DNA of 64,000 bases from an uncultured Mycoplasmatota bacterium (GTDB lineage Bacteria; Bacillota_I; Bacilli_A; RF39; UBA660), in contig URLC01000004.1 in NCBI GenBank assembly GCA_900548695.1, positions 1 to 64,000 on the forward strand, in the 5' to 3' direction. Within the stretch, counting starts at the first letter, position 1. Every line of letters starts with the position of its first letter. A model generated the notes under the pieces. It was not told the DNA's origin. It ran no database searches and saw only the letters and a program-made list of their open reading frames with translations. This document shows, piece by piece, positions 1 to 8,936 of this stretch. The position numbers were made by a program, and so were the translations under genes.

Positions 1-1
1 T

Positions 2-1339
2 AAACAAGCCATATTAGAATGGAAAAGACTACATCCTGATAAAAAATATTTAGAAATTCCTGCCAAAGAAATAATAGAGTTAGAAGGAATAGGACCAGTT
101 AATATTGGGATAAAAATACACAGCTTAAGAACTATATATAAAGCCCAACAAGAAGGAAAATTAAATAATAAATATAACCCATTAACGGAAGAAGAAATCA
201 CTTGGTATAATGAACAACATATGATATGGGATTATAATGAATATCAAAACCAACGATTAAAAAGTGAAACTAAAAGGAAATCAACCATAGAAAAGTACAC
301 AGAACTCTTTAACGGTAATCAAGAAAAAGCAGAGCACGTTGTTCAAATATTACAAGATTTAAGAGAAAAAAGAAAAACGGTAAAAAAAGAACAATATAGT
401 ATAGATAATATGCTTCAAGACTTTGATGTGAAAGAAGAAGAATTACTAAAACAATTAAACAAAGCAAGAAAAAAGACATCAAACAAAGAAAATAAGCCGG
501 TATTAATGAAAGAAGGGGAAAGCCTTCGAAAATTTTGTATAGAAAATGGCTATAATTATGAAGTGATATCAAGAGCGGTAAGACTTCATAGTATATTACC
601 AAATGAAGATTTAGAATCTACTATCAATAGAGTAATTATTGACTATAATTACCATGGTCAAAATAAACCTTCTACTTGGATATATGAAAAATATGGAAAT
701 TTAGTAAAACATATATTAACAAATCTAAATCTAGATTCACAAGCAATTTTAAAAAATATGACTGAAAATGTAGTATCCCTTGAGGAGGCTATCAGACACG
801 ATGCTTTTTTACGTTGCAGAGAAAATTCATCTAATGCATGGTTAGAAGAACCATATAATTATTTAACAGATGAGTTAAAGAGTACCGAAGCTAACCGTCA
901 AATAGAAGCAAATATAATAGAAAAAGCCAAAGTGTTAAGAGAAGACTATCATCTAACAAGAGAAGAGTTCAGTATCATAACTAATGCATTTCAAAAATAT
1001 ACTGAAGCTATTAGAGAATATCAAATGTATGATGTAGGATTAGAAACAAATTTTGAAAAAAAACAAGAAAAGATAAAAGATTATCAAATGAGTGATGAAG
1101 ATATTGAAGAAAGCTTTTTCGTTCCCTTACAATTCGAAAATGGAGTTTTATTAGGTAGACAAAGTGAACTATATAAAAGGAGAAATTTATTACGACAATA
1201 TATTATAGATTGGAATGAATATAATAAGGCTGAAAAAGAATCTATTTCTAAAAGTAATAAATTCACTAGAGAAGAAGTAAAATATATAGAAACTACTAGA
1301 GAAGAAATAGACAGTCTAGTAGCTCATAACAAGAAATAA
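2..1339 (+). CDS. C-terminal part of a helical, probably DNA-associated protein (5' end outside window)
   Basis: The frame is open from the first bases of the window, so the start lies upstream; an ATG at 221 is internal because the codons before it read as protein. About 445 residues are visible. The first ~80 end in a stretch (LTEEEITWYNEQHMIWDY) that resembles the short helical helicase-associated modules of some Bacillota DNA-binding and helicase proteins. A charged coiled coil follows (visible residues ~85-165), then basic helical segments (LRKFCIENGYNY, SLEEAIRH) that could be small helix-turn-helix-like modules. No catalytic motif is visible in the part seen. It ends at a clear terminator and is followed by a decayed gene, so this edge may be an accessory region. 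Function unknown; the DNA-associated label is inference. Confidence 0.5.
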   Translation, partial: KQAILEWKRLHPDKKYLEIPAKEIIELEGIGPVNIGIKIHSLRTIYKAQQEGKLNNKYNPLTEEEITWYNEQHMIWDYNEYQNQRLKSETKRKSTIEKYTELFNGNQEKAEHVVQILQDLREKRKTVKKEQYSIDNMLQDFDVKEEELLKQLNKARKKTSNKENKPVLMKEGESLRKFCIENGYNYEVISRAVRLHSILPNEDLESTINRVIIDYNYHGQNKPSTWIYEKYGNLVKHILTNLNLDSQAILKNMTENVVSLEEAIRHDAFLRCRENSSNAWLEEPYNYLTDELKSTEANRQIEANIIEKAKVLREDYHLTREEFSIITNAFQKYTEAIREYQMYDVGLETNFEKKQEKIKDYQMSDEDIEESFFVPLQFENGVLLGRQSELYKRRNLLRQYIIDWNEYNKAEKESISKSNKFTREEVKYIETTREEIDSLVAHNKK

Positions 1340-1388
1340 AATCCATTAAAAAAATAGCAGGAAGTGTAATAAAAAATCTACGTAGAAA

Positions 1389-1430
1389 ACAGGTAAATAA
1401 AAGAAAATTTACTTGTTTTTCTTTTTTATT
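1389..1430 (+). terminator. Rho-independent terminator
   Basis: A 10-bp stem (acaggtaaat 1389-1398 with atttacttgt 1407-1416, one G-T pair) is followed by a long T-rich tract. It closes the transcription unit of the partial gene upstream. Confidence 0.75.
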
Positions 1431-1533
1431 TTAATAGCATAAAAGCCTAAAACAACAATGAAAAAAATGAAAGATGATAAAGAGTAATTTAAAGAAGAAA
1501 AATAAGAGAAAAATTAAAAATAACAACATATGA

Positions 1534-2010
1534 ATAGATATTAAAAAGTTTTATAATGAAAGCCTTGGAAGAACTTATCTATGGGATAAAAGGGCTAGAC
1601 ATTTAAAAAAGTTAGAAATAATAAAACTATATTTAGCAGATTATCTACAATACACATCTTTATTCTATAAAATACTAAATCAATCTGACTACATATGTGA
1701 GAAAATATTATAACTACTATAGTTTACTTAGAACAATTAAATAATCTGGATAATAATAAAATGTTTATTAGTAAGCTCGGCAATTAAAGATATTAACTAT
1801 AGTGAAGAAGGACAAGTTACCATATATAGCAAAAAATATAGAACAATAGCTTTTATCTTAGAACATATCTATTTTAAAGTAAAAAAAGTACCATTAGAAA
1901 ATCATTTCTTTGTTTATGTAGATTTTTTATCTAAAAGAACACCTCAAAGCTATTCTAAAGTAGCAAAATACAAAGTATTCTTCAAAAAAACATTATCATG
2001 CATATACTAA
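1534..2010 (+). pseudogene. Decayed gene of unknown function with at least two frameshifts
   Basis: No intact reading frame exists between 1340 and 2219, but protein-like text continues across frames. Frame 1 reads from 1534 to a stop at 1711 (contains RTYLWDKRARHLKKLEIIK). Frame 3 continues from about 1701 (NIITTIVYLEQLNNLDNNK). From about 1760 frame 1 resumes (SAIKDINYSEEGQVTIYSK ... FFVYVDFLSKR) to a stop at 2008-2010. Joined, this gives roughly 155 residues, suggesting one gene broken by two small indels. No start codon or ribosome site is clear, so the 5' end may be deleted. I do not recognise the family. The flanks 1431-1533 and 2011-2077 hold nothing I can read. Confidence 0.5.
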
Positions 2011-2077
2011 AATAACACCAAACCACCAAGAAAATACTGAAACTGGAATCGTTTCCTAAAAAAAGAAAAATATCACC

Positions 2078-2104
2078 AAAGTACCTTAAAAGGTACTTTT
2101 TATT
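2078..2104 (+). terminator. Rho-independent terminator upstream of the dcw operon
   Basis: Near-perfect stem aaagtacct / aggtacttt (2078-2086 and 2091-2099) with a 4-nt loop and following T-rich run; it insulates mraZ from the decayed gene upstream. Confidence 0.75.
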
Positions 2105-2174
2105 TGTCAAAAAGCTGTAAATTACTAAAAAATATTTTCACCTGTATTTACAAACAATAATATTTTGGTTAATA

Positions 2175-2180
2175 TATAAT
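2175..2180 (+). promoter_or_regulatory. Promoter -10 element of the mraZ operon
   Basis: A perfect TATAAT at 2175-2180; no convincing -35 hexamer lies 16-18 bp upstream. The predicted start point (about 2187) falls at the first GTGG repeat of the MraZ operator. Confidence 0.6.
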
Positions 2181-2186
2181 TAATCA

Positions 2187-2210
2187 GTGGTAACTGGTGG
2201 GGAAAAGTGG
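2187..2210 (+). promoter_or_regulatory. MraZ operator: three GTGG repeats at 10-bp spacing
   Basis: GTGG occurs at 2187-2190, 2197-2200 and 2207-2210, exactly one helical turn apart, between the -10 box and the mraZ start. MraZ is known to bind tandem G-rich direct repeats (GTGG/TGGG-type) upstream of its own gene and to autoregulate the dcw operon. Here the last repeat also forms the mraZ ribosome binding site, so bound MraZ could block both transcription and the start region. Confidence 0.7.
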
Positions 2211-2219
2211 GGGATTTTT

Positions 2220-2657
2220 ATGTTTATGGGAGAATATCATCATGCAATTGATGATAAAGGCAGATTAATTATTCCTGCAAAATTTAGAACAGAACTAAAA
2301 GATAAATTTGTGATTACAAGAGGTATCGAACATTGCTTATTTGCATATCCTCTAGAACGTTGGGAAGAAATCGTCCATAAACTAGAATCTTTACCATTTA
2401 CAAAGAAAGATGCAAGAAATTTCACAAGATTTTTCTTATCCGGTGCTACTGTAGCAGAATTTGACAAGCAAGGCCGTATTAATATTACCTCCCCCCTAAT
2501 TAACTATGCAGGTATCGAAAAGGATTGTGTGATTATCGGTACTGGTGATAGATTGGAAATATGGGCCGAAAAAGCTTGGAATGACTTTTTCAATTCTGCT
2601 TCTATCAACATGTCTGATATAGCCGAAAATTTATTTAACGAAAGCGTGGATTTATAG
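2220..2657 (+). CDS. mraZ: Transcriptional regulator MraZ
   Basis: 145-residue DNA-binding regulator of the division/cell-wall cluster. Two SpoVT-AbrB-like halves are visible: residues ~5-50 (GEYHHAIDDKGRLIIPAKFR) and ~80-125 (ATVAEFDKQGRINITSPL), each with the DxxGR motif typical of MraZ. The start is set at ATG 2220, giving the family N-terminus MFMGEY, with a G-rich Shine-Dalgarno (gtggggga) just upstream; an upstream in-frame GTG at 2187 would translate the operator itself and is rejected. First gene of the operon mraZ-rsmH-ftsL-pbpB; its stop overlaps the rsmH start by one base, implying translational coupling. Confidence 0.97.
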   Translation: MFMGEYHHAIDDKGRLIIPAKFRTELKDKFVITRGIEHCLFAYPLERWEEIVHKLESLPFTKKDARNFTRFFLSGATVAEFDKQGRINITSPLINYAGIEKDCVIIGTGDRLEIWAEKAWNDFFNSASINMSDIAENLFNESVDL

Positions 2658-3598
2658 TGGAGAAACATATAAGTGTATTATTAGAAGAATCAATTTCTGC
2701 TTTGAATTTAAAAGAGGACAGTATCGTGGTTGACTGTACATTAGGCTATGGGGGACACAGTAGTTACATCTTGCAACGAATAAAAAGAGGGAAACTATTC
2801 GCCTTTGACCAAGATAGTGAAGCAATTCGGCATAGTACCAGTCGTCTAAGTTCGATTGGTACTAACTTCACTATTATTAAAAGTAATTTTGTCAATTTAC
2901 AAGAAAAATTAGCAGAGCTTGGTATAACTAAAGTAGATAGTATCTTATTTGATCTTGGGGTATCATCTCCTCAATTAGATGAAAAAGAGCGTGGCTTTTC
3001 TTACCATGAAGATGCAAGATTAGATATGCGTATGAATAGAGAAAACAAACTATCTGCCTATGAAGTAGTAAATAACTATTCTAAGGAAGAACTTGCTGAT
3101 ATTTTCTATAAATATGGCGAAGATAAATTTTCAAGAAATATTGCTAAAAAGATTGTAGAATATCGTGAACAAAAACCAATTGAAACGACACTGGAACTAG
3201 TTGAAATAATCAAAAGTGCAGTGTCAATGAAGTTTAGGAAGGATAAACATCCGGCCCGTCAAATCTTTCAAGCAATAAGAATTGAGGTTAATCATGAATT
3301 GGATGTATTAGAACCTGCCTTAGAACAAGCCTTATCACTAATTAAAGTTGGTGGTAGAGTAGCAGTAATAACATTCCATTCATTAGAAGATAGAATCGTT
3401 AAAAAATATTTTAATGAAAAATGTAAAATAGATGATAGAGTAAAGGGCTTACCAGAAATACCAGAAGAATTCCAAAAAGAATTTAAGCTGGTAATAAACA
3501 AAGCCATTCTTCCAAGTAAAGAAGAATTAATAAATAATCCAAGAGCAAGAAGCGCTAAACTTCGTGTAATAGAAAGAGTAAAAGAAAGGGAGAAATAA
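2657..3598 (+). CDS. rsmH: 16S rRNA (cytosine-1402-N4)-methyltransferase RsmH
   Basis: S-adenosylmethionine-dependent methyltransferase that N4-methylates C1402 in the decoding centre of 16S rRNA. 313 residues, the usual length. The SAM-binding loop (VDCTLGYGGHS, ~25-35), the LFDLGVSSPQLD motif (~98-109), GFSYHEDARLDMRM (~113-126) and the C-terminal ITFHSLEDR motif are all present. The start is GTG at 2657, sharing its G with the last base of the mraZ stop codon. Second gene of the dcw operon. Confidence 0.97.
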   Translation: MEKHISVLLEESISALNLKEDSIVVDCTLGYGGHSSYILQRIKRGKLFAFDQDSEAIRHSTSRLSSIGTNFTIIKSNFVNLQEKLAELGITKVDSILFDLGVSSPQLDEKERGFSYHEDARLDMRMNRENKLSAYEVVNNYSKEELADIFYKYGEDKFSRNIAKKIVEYREQKPIETTLELVEIIKSAVSMKFRKDKHPARQIFQAIRIEVNHELDVLEPALEQALSLIKVGGRVAVITFHSLEDRIVKKYFNEKCKIDDRVKGLPEIPEEFQKEFKLVINKAILPSKEELINNPRARSAKLRVIERVKEREK

Positions 3599-3599
3599 T

Positions 3600-3899
3600 A
3601 TGAGAAAAGTAAAGAAAAGATTAAAGATGTCTAAATTTGAAAAACTGATTTACACATTAGCTTTATTTCTACTTGTAATTTCTCCAGTATCAATTGTTTT
3701 TTCCAAAGCAACATTAGCAAATATCAATTATGAAGTAGAAAAACAAAAGCAAGAAATAGAAGAACAACAAAAAACAAATGAGAGTTTAGCTATGACAATT
3801 GATGAATTAGCATCACTTACTAAGATTCAACAAGTTGCAGAAGAACAAGGATTAAGTTATAATAATAATAACATTAAGACTGTAACAGAAGATAAATAG
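3600..3899 (+). CDS. ftsL: Cell division protein FtsL-like
   Basis: 99-residue bitopic membrane protein: basic cytoplasmic N-terminus (~1-15), one membrane segment (~17-36, LIYTLALFLLVISPVSIVF), then an extracellular heptad-like coiled coil (NYEVEKQKQEIEEQQK...). FtsL forms the FtsL-DivIC-DivIB division subcomplex that activates septal peptidoglycan synthesis. Sequence conservation in FtsL is low; the assignment rests on topology, size and position between rsmH and pbpB, which is the canonical order. It starts 1 base after the rsmH stop. Confidence 0.85.
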   Translation: MRKVKKRLKMSKFEKLIYTLALFLLVISPVSIVFSKATLANINYEVEKQKQEIEEQQKTNESLAMTIDELASLTKIQQVAEEQGLSYNNNNIKTVTEDK

Positions 3900-3910
3900 G
3901 ATGTGAGTAC

Positions 3911-6067
3911 ATGAAAAAGAAGAAAAAGAGAATTAAAAATAATATCAAGTATTCCAAGATAGTAATTTTTACTTCTCTTTTTTTGTTTGCTTGTATGATT
4001 TTAAGAGTAGTTCAACTAGGCTTATCTTCTGAAGTGGATAACGTCAATTTAAAAGAACTAGCTAGTAAAAGAACTACGAAGAAAGAGATTCTAACCGCCA
4101 AACGAGGTAGTATCTATTCTAATAATGGTGATACACTAGCCCAAAATGTTTCTTCATATAAATTGATTGCTTACTTAGATCCCAAAAGAACAACAGACAA
4201 GAAAAAACCTCAGCATGTAGTTGATAAAGAAAAAACAGCTAAAGAATTAGCTCCAATTCTTGGGATGGAAGAAGCTGAAATATTAAAATACTTATCTAAA
4301 GAAAATGCTTATCAAACTGAGTTTGGAGCCAAAGGTAAAGGACTAACAGAACTTACCAAAAATAAAATAGAAGCATTAGGCCTTCCTGGTTTAGATTTCA
4401 TTGAAAGTTATAAAAGATACTATCCTAAAGGAAGATTTGCATCATATACTGTAGGGTATGCCAAAACAGAAACAGATGACCAATCTGGAAAAGAAACTAT
4501 TACTGGTGAAATGGGTATCGAAAAATACTATGATAAAATTTTAAAAGGAGAAGACGGTTACGTTGAGTATCAAAAAGACTTGAGAGGTTATAAAATAGCT
4601 GATACCAAAGAAAGGCGCAAAGAAGCTAGTCAAGGAAAAGATATTTATTTAACCATTGATAGTAATATTCAATTTTTTGTTGAGCAAGCCCTAAACAATG
4701 CTGATGTTAACTATGACTGGGAATGGTTTCAAATTACGATAGCAGATGCCAAGACGGGAGCGATTTTAGCAACCGCAACATCACCATCATTTGACCCAAA
4801 CGTTAGAGATATGACTAATTATTTAGATTATATGGTTTCATCTCCTTATGAACCAGGGTCGACTATGAAAACTTTCACTTATATGGCCGCTATGGAAAAT
4901 GGAGTTTATAATGGGCAAGAAACATATGAATCTGGAGTTTATAAAACAACAGATGGAACAGAAATAGGTGACTGGGACCGTAATGGTTGGGGAACAATTA
5001 CTTTCGATAAAGGTTATGCCATGAGTAGTAATGTCGGAGTCATTAACTTAATTAATCGTCATATGAGTAGTATGATGTTACGTCAATATTTTAAAAAATT
5101 AGGTTTTGGTCGCAAAACGGGAATTAGCCTACCAAATGAAGAGGCTGGTAAATTAGATTTTAAATATGAAACAGAGATTTATAATGCTGGTTTTGGTCAA
5201 GGAATTACGACAACGCCAATTCAAAATATTAAAGCTATGACCTCACTAACCAATGATGGGATGCTATTAGAACCATATATAGTCACTAAGATAGTTGATC
5301 CTTCAACTGAGGAAAATATCTTAAAAAATAAACGTACTGAAATAGAAAGAGTAGCATCAACGGAAACTGTTCAAAAAATGATACAATTAATGGATGATTG
5401 TGTCAATGGAATTGGTAACACTGGTAGCGGTTTTAGAATACCAAGTGGGCAGTTAATCGGAAAAACTGGAACCGCTCAAATAGCTTCAGAAAATGGTAAA
5501 GGATATTTAAATGGAAAAGAAGACATAATTTCATCCTTTGCTGGAATTTATCCAAAAAGTAATCCAGAATTAATTATTTATGCTTCAGTAAAAAGGCCAT
5601 CACGTGGAAGTCAAACACCGTTATCTAATGCTATTAAAGAAATTGTTAATAACACGTCAAAATACTATGGTAATGATGATAGTACAGCTCCAGTAGTACC
5701 AGTAATAGAATATAAAGTACCAAGTTTTATTAATAAGAAATTGGAATCCGTAAAAACAACGCTAACATCAAAACAAGTACCATATGTAGTTTTAGGAAAT
5801 GGTAGTAAGATAGTAAAACAATATCCTGAAAGAAATGATAAGATTACTAATAAAGATACTGTTTATTTAATCACAGATGATCAAAATATTACAGTACCAA
5901 ATGTGGTTGGTCTATCTTCTAAAGTAGCAAGTAATTTGTTAAACCTTCTAGGTATAAAAGTAAAACTAGATGGTGTGGGTTATGTAACAGGGCAAAGTGT
6001 TGCTCCAAAAACAGCTATTACAGATGGTATGGAAATATCTTTAACACTTAGTCCTAAATTTAGTTAA
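3911..6067 (+). CDS. pbpB: Division transpeptidase, class B PBP with PASTA domains (PBP2B/FtsI type)
   Basis: 718-residue class B penicillin-binding protein that cross-links septal peptidoglycan. Short basic cytoplasmic tail, one membrane anchor (~18-37), PBP dimerisation domain (from RGSIYSNNGDTLAQNV), and a transpeptidase domain with all three active-site motifs: STMK (Ser317), SSN (MSSNVGV) and KTGT (Lys518). Two C-terminal PASTA domains follow (~600-660 and ~665-718). B. subtilis PBP2B is about the same length and sits at this position in its dcw cluster. Likely partner is the SEDS glycosyltransferase FtsW/SpoVE at 21333. An alternative name would be ftsI. Confidence 0.93.
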   Translation: MKKKKKRIKNNIKYSKIVIFTSLFLFACMILRVVQLGLSSEVDNVNLKELASKRTTKKEILTAKRGSIYSNNGDTLAQNVSSYKLIAYLDPKRTTDKKKPQHVVDKEKTAKELAPILGMEEAEILKYLSKENAYQTEFGAKGKGLTELTKNKIEALGLPGLDFIESYKRYYPKGRFASYTVGYAKTETDDQSGKETITGEMGIEKYYDKILKGEDGYVEYQKDLRGYKIADTKERRKEASQGKDIYLTIDSNIQFFVEQALNNADVNYDWEWFQITIADAKTGAILATATSPSFDPNVRDMTNYLDYMVSSPYEPGSTMKTFTYMAAMENGVYNGQETYESGVYKTTDGTEIGDWDRNGWGTITFDKGYAMSSNVGVINLINRHMSSMMLRQYFKKLGFGRKTGISLPNEEAGKLDFKYETEIYNAGFGQGITTTPIQNIKAMTSLTNDGMLLEPYIVTKIVDPSTEENILKNKRTEIERVASTETVQKMIQLMDDCVNGIGNTGSGFRIPSGQLIGKTGTAQIASENGKGYLNGKEDIISSFAGIYPKSNPELIIYASVKRPSRGSQTPLSNAIKEIVNNTSKYYGNDDSTAPVVPVIEYKVPSFINKKLESVKTTLTSKQVPYVVLGNGSKIVKQYPERNDKITNKDTVYLITDDQNITVPNVVGLSSKVASNLLNLLGIKVKLDGVGYVTGQSVAPKTAITDGMEISLTLSPKFS

Positions 6068-6075
6068 GGTGAATT

Positions 6076-6969
6076 ATGAAAAGAAAAACAAAGATAATTT
6101 TATATGCTTTAGAAGTAGTAGCTATTATAGTAGCAGTCTTATTGTTGGCAATATTTAAATTTTGGCCAGAATATCAACAATCTCTTGGTAGTAGTGAAAA
6201 ACTTTTTTCCAAAGAAAATTATAAAACATCCATAGAAATAAAAATTTCTGCTGGAGCAGAATTCTTTGTAATCTTTGATGATCAAAATAAAATTTCTTAT
6301 ATATTTTTTGAAAACCAAAAAGCAGCTATTTTAGCAAATCAAAATATTGAAACCAAAAGTTTAGAAGATGGTATCACTGACATAATCAATAAACTGGTGG
6401 ATAGCAATCAAATAACTACGAATCCAATTACCATTATAAATTATGGTGAACAAGAAACTTTTTCTAAAGCACTATCAACTATAAAAAATACTTTAATAGC
6501 CAAAAATATTCAATCCGAAGTCTTAGCACAAGAATCATCTTTAAGCCAAAAAAAGGAAGAATTAAATATATCTGGAGAAACAGAAATTGATGTTTTATGG
6601 GCATTATACATAACATCAATGGATATCATTGATCAAATGCCCGAAGAAGAAACTAGTGAGAAAACGATAGAAGAAGAAAAAATCATTTCTAAAGAGATAG
6701 CTCTCTCTTATGCTGATACTATTTATCAAAAATTAAATACATATATGTTAAATACGAACATTAAAAATCAAAGCATCAATGATATGAATATGCCAATTCA
6801 ATATATACCTGGCAATCCAGAAAATAATTTATTTCCAACAACAGATAGTTGGTATTATATTAAAGAATATAAAATATATGCGGAAATATCTATCCCATCA
6901 GGATCTAGTAAATATACTTTTTGTTATCAAGGAACAAAAGAAAGTAGAAAGGAAGGTACTTGTAAATGA
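6076..6969 (+). CDS. Membrane-anchored exported protein, unknown function
   Basis: 297 residues: basic N-terminus, one membrane segment (~7-28, IILYALEVVAIIVAVLLLAIF), then an extracytoplasmic domain with no recognisable motif and an acidic stretch near 200 (PEEETSEKTIEEEK). It lies 8 bp after pbpB and overlaps the next gene by an ATGA junction, so it is co-transcribed with the division genes. In canonical dcw clusters spoVD or murE would come next, so this is an insertion or replacement. A role at the septum is possible only by position. Confidence 0.75.
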   Translation: MKRKTKIILYALEVVAIIVAVLLLAIFKFWPEYQQSLGSSEKLFSKENYKTSIEIKISAGAEFFVIFDDQNKISYIFFENQKAAILANQNIETKSLEDGITDIINKLVDSNQITTNPITIINYGEQETFSKALSTIKNTLIAKNIQSEVLAQESSLSQKKEELNISGETEIDVLWALYITSMDIIDQMPEEETSEKTIEEEKIISKEIALSYADTIYQKLNTYMLNTNIKNQSINDMNMPIQYIPGNPENNLFPTTDSWYYIKEYKIYAEISIPSGSSKYTFCYQGTKESRKEGTCK

Positions 6970-7496
6970 AAAAATTAGTTAGAAACAAAAATTTAATCAT
7001 AGTTATATTATGTTGTACGATAGTTTTACTAAGTATTGGCTTTTCTTTACTAGCTATGAAGTTAAAAGAAAGAGAGAAAAACAATAAAATTTATGATGTT
7101 TCTATAGTAAAAATACAAGAGGGAACCGCAATTAAAGGAGGAGATATCCTCCCAACCGGAAAGAGTAATATTGAAGACAATGGTAAAACTGCAAATTTTA
7201 ATTTTACTCTAAATAATCCTAAAGATAATTTAACATATATAGTTACCATTAAAAATAATGGTGATTTAAAAGCTGAAATAAGTGGTTTGGCTGAAAGCCC
7301 TAATTATTTGACAGATAATAATCAAGCTAATGCTATTTTACCAGTAATTATTAGTCATAATGATATAAAAAATCAAGAATTAGATCCAGGAGAAGAAATC
7401 AAGTTAACCATAACGGCAGAATTTAGTCCTACTTCCCAGTCAATGAAAAAAACAGTTCCATATAAAATTAGCATATTATCAACATGCCTAGAATAA
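6966..7496 (+). CDS. Small exported protein with predicted beta-sandwich domain
   Basis: 176 residues; one N-terminal membrane segment (~9-31) and an outside domain with alternating hydrophobic strands (FNFTLNNPKDNLTYIVTIKN followed by NGDLKAEISGL) typical of Ig-like or TasA/camelysin-like folds. Start overlaps the preceding stop as ATGA. It ends at a strong terminator and is the last gene of the mraZ operon. Proteins at 9395 and 32032 have the same size and layout, suggesting a small family of surface proteins here. No function assigned. Confidence 0.7.
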   Translation: MKKLVRNKNLIIVILCCTIVLLSIGFSLLAMKLKEREKNNKIYDVSIVKIQEGTAIKGGDILPTGKSNIEDNGKTANFNFTLNNPKDNLTYIVTIKNNGDLKAEISGLAESPNYLTDNNQANAILPVIISHNDIKNQELDPGEEIKLTITAEFSPTSQSMKKTVPYKISILSTCLE

Positions 7497-7519
7497 AAGC
7501 CGATAAGGCTTTTTTTGTT
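7495..7519 (+). terminator. Rho-independent terminator ending the mraZ operon
   Basis: Stem aaaagcc / ggctttt with 5-nt loop, starting inside the stop codon, followed by a run of T. Confidence 0.85.
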
Positions 7520-7550
7520 TAAAAACACCTGACAAAAAACGACATTTATA

Positions 7551-7579
7551 TCGACAAGTAAACATATCCTTGATATAAT
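7551..7579 (+). promoter_or_regulatory. Promoter of the 7604 gene
   Basis: -35 TCGACA (7551-7556), 17-bp spacer, extended -10 TGATATAAT (7571-7579). The same TGATATAAT extended -10 recurs at many promoters in this window. Confidence 0.75.
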
Positions 7580-7603
7580 AAATATAATAGGAGTGAGAGT
7601 AGA

Positions 7604-8926
7604 ATGGGAGAAAAAAACAGATTCAAAAACAAAAAGTTCCTAGTATTATTAATACTTGGACTATTATTCTTAATAGGAGGATTATTAATTACTTATTTCT
7701 CATCAGCAAAACAGGTAACAACAAGAGTAGTGAATACTCTGAGTAAAAACCTCGTAAACTTAATCGATGATACCACAAAACAAACTGGTTTAGAGGAAAA
7801 CTTTAAAACAGTACAAACTTTGAAAATAAATTTACAAAGTGATTATTTTAGTGCTCTAGCCAATATGAATCCAACCTATACAACCATTAGCAAATTATTA
7901 ACAAATTTAAGTAATACTGAAAATACTATTACTATTATCCAAGATAAAACCAACAAAAAAAGATTTATAAGTTATGATAGTAAGTTAGCTGGAAAACCAT
8001 TAATAACATCCAAGCAATTAATTGAAAACGCAACAGAATACTATTATGTAAGCGGGGTAACCCCAAACTATATAAATAATGGAAATAATAATTACTTTGA
8101 ATCACTAGATTCCACTACTACTAATATAGAAAATGAAAAATATATTATTAAAAAAGTAACAGAATCTATTACTAAAAATTTAAAAGACGAATACTTAGAA
8201 GAAAGTTATGAAGGTAATAATAAAAAAATAACTTTCACTTTAGATGAAAAAAACCTAATAGAATTAACAAATAACATTCTAAAAGATTTAAAAAATGACA
8301 GTAAAGCAAATACTATCATGACAGGCTATAATAAAAATTTTTCCAAAACAAAAATTACAAAAGAAGACGTAAAAGGTTTAAAAACCACAAAATTGAATAT
8401 TTATTTAGATAAATTCACTTTAAAAGTAAATGAATATGAATTATCTCTTGCTGATGCTAAAGTTATTTACTATGAAGAAAAAGATAAAGCTTGGATAGAG
8501 TTTTATACTAAAGATATGTTAAATCAAAAATTAGAAATTATGAAAAAAGCAGACAAAACAGAAATAAATATCCTAGATTCTTCTAATAAGTCGTTAGGAA
8601 CAATTTCTATCAGCAAAACAAGAACCAACTTTGATATTGTTGCCAATATAGCAAGTGAAGGTACTAATATTGATATTAGTTATAACGGACAAATTACTAA
8701 TTTAAAAAAAGGTAAATCATATGACAGTAGCACTACGATAAAGATGAATATTTCATCTAATAATATGACCTTGATAAATGGAACAATCTCCTTAACAGGG
8801 AAAACTTCAAATGATACAACAATGAATGAAGATTTATCAAACTCTATTTTAGCAAGTAGTCTACCAGAAACAGAAGCTTTATTAAATCAAAAGATAACCA
8901 ATATTTTAATAACATTAATGAGTTAG
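7604..8926 (+). CDS. Membrane-anchored exported protein, unknown function
   Basis: 440 residues, rich in Lys, Asn and Thr. A single membrane segment (~10-31, KFLVLLILGLLFLIGGLLITYF) is followed by a long extracytoplasmic region with beta-type alternation. No lipobox cysteine and no enzyme motif is seen. Start ATG 7604 has a good Shine-Dalgarno (aggagtgag). It heads a unit with the deaminase 10 bp downstream, but nothing in either sequence connects their functions. I do not recognise the family. Confidence 0.75.
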   Translation: MGEKNRFKNKKFLVLLILGLLFLIGGLLITYFSSAKQVTTRVVNTLSKNLVNLIDDTTKQTGLEENFKTVQTLKINLQSDYFSALANMNPTYTTISKLLTNLSNTENTITIIQDKTNKKRFISYDSKLAGKPLITSKQLIENATEYYYVSGVTPNYINNGNNNYFESLDSTTTNIENEKYIIKKVTESITKNLKDEYLEESYEGNNKKITFTLDEKNLIELTNNILKDLKNDSKANTIMTGYNKNFSKTKITKEDVKGLKTTKLNIYLDKFTLKVNEYELSLADAKVIYYEEKDKAWIEFYTKDMLNQKLEIMKKADKTEINILDSSNKSLGTISISKTRTNFDIVANIASEGTNIDISYNGQITNLKKGKSYDSSTTIKMNISSNNMTLINGTISLTGKTSNDTTMNEDLSNSILASSLPETEALLNQKITNILITLMS

Positions 8927-8936
8927 GAGTTATATC

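Noticed and set aside
309..602. Minus-strand reading frame of 97 codons
   Set aside because: Lies wholly inside the coding region 2-1339 and reads as Leu/Phe/Tyr-rich text typical of an antisense shadow of Lys/Glu-rich coding sequence; no ribosome site.
2187..2219. GTG at 2187 as the mraZ start
   Set aside because: It would translate the operator repeats; MraZ proteins start MFMGEY, which fits ATG 2220.
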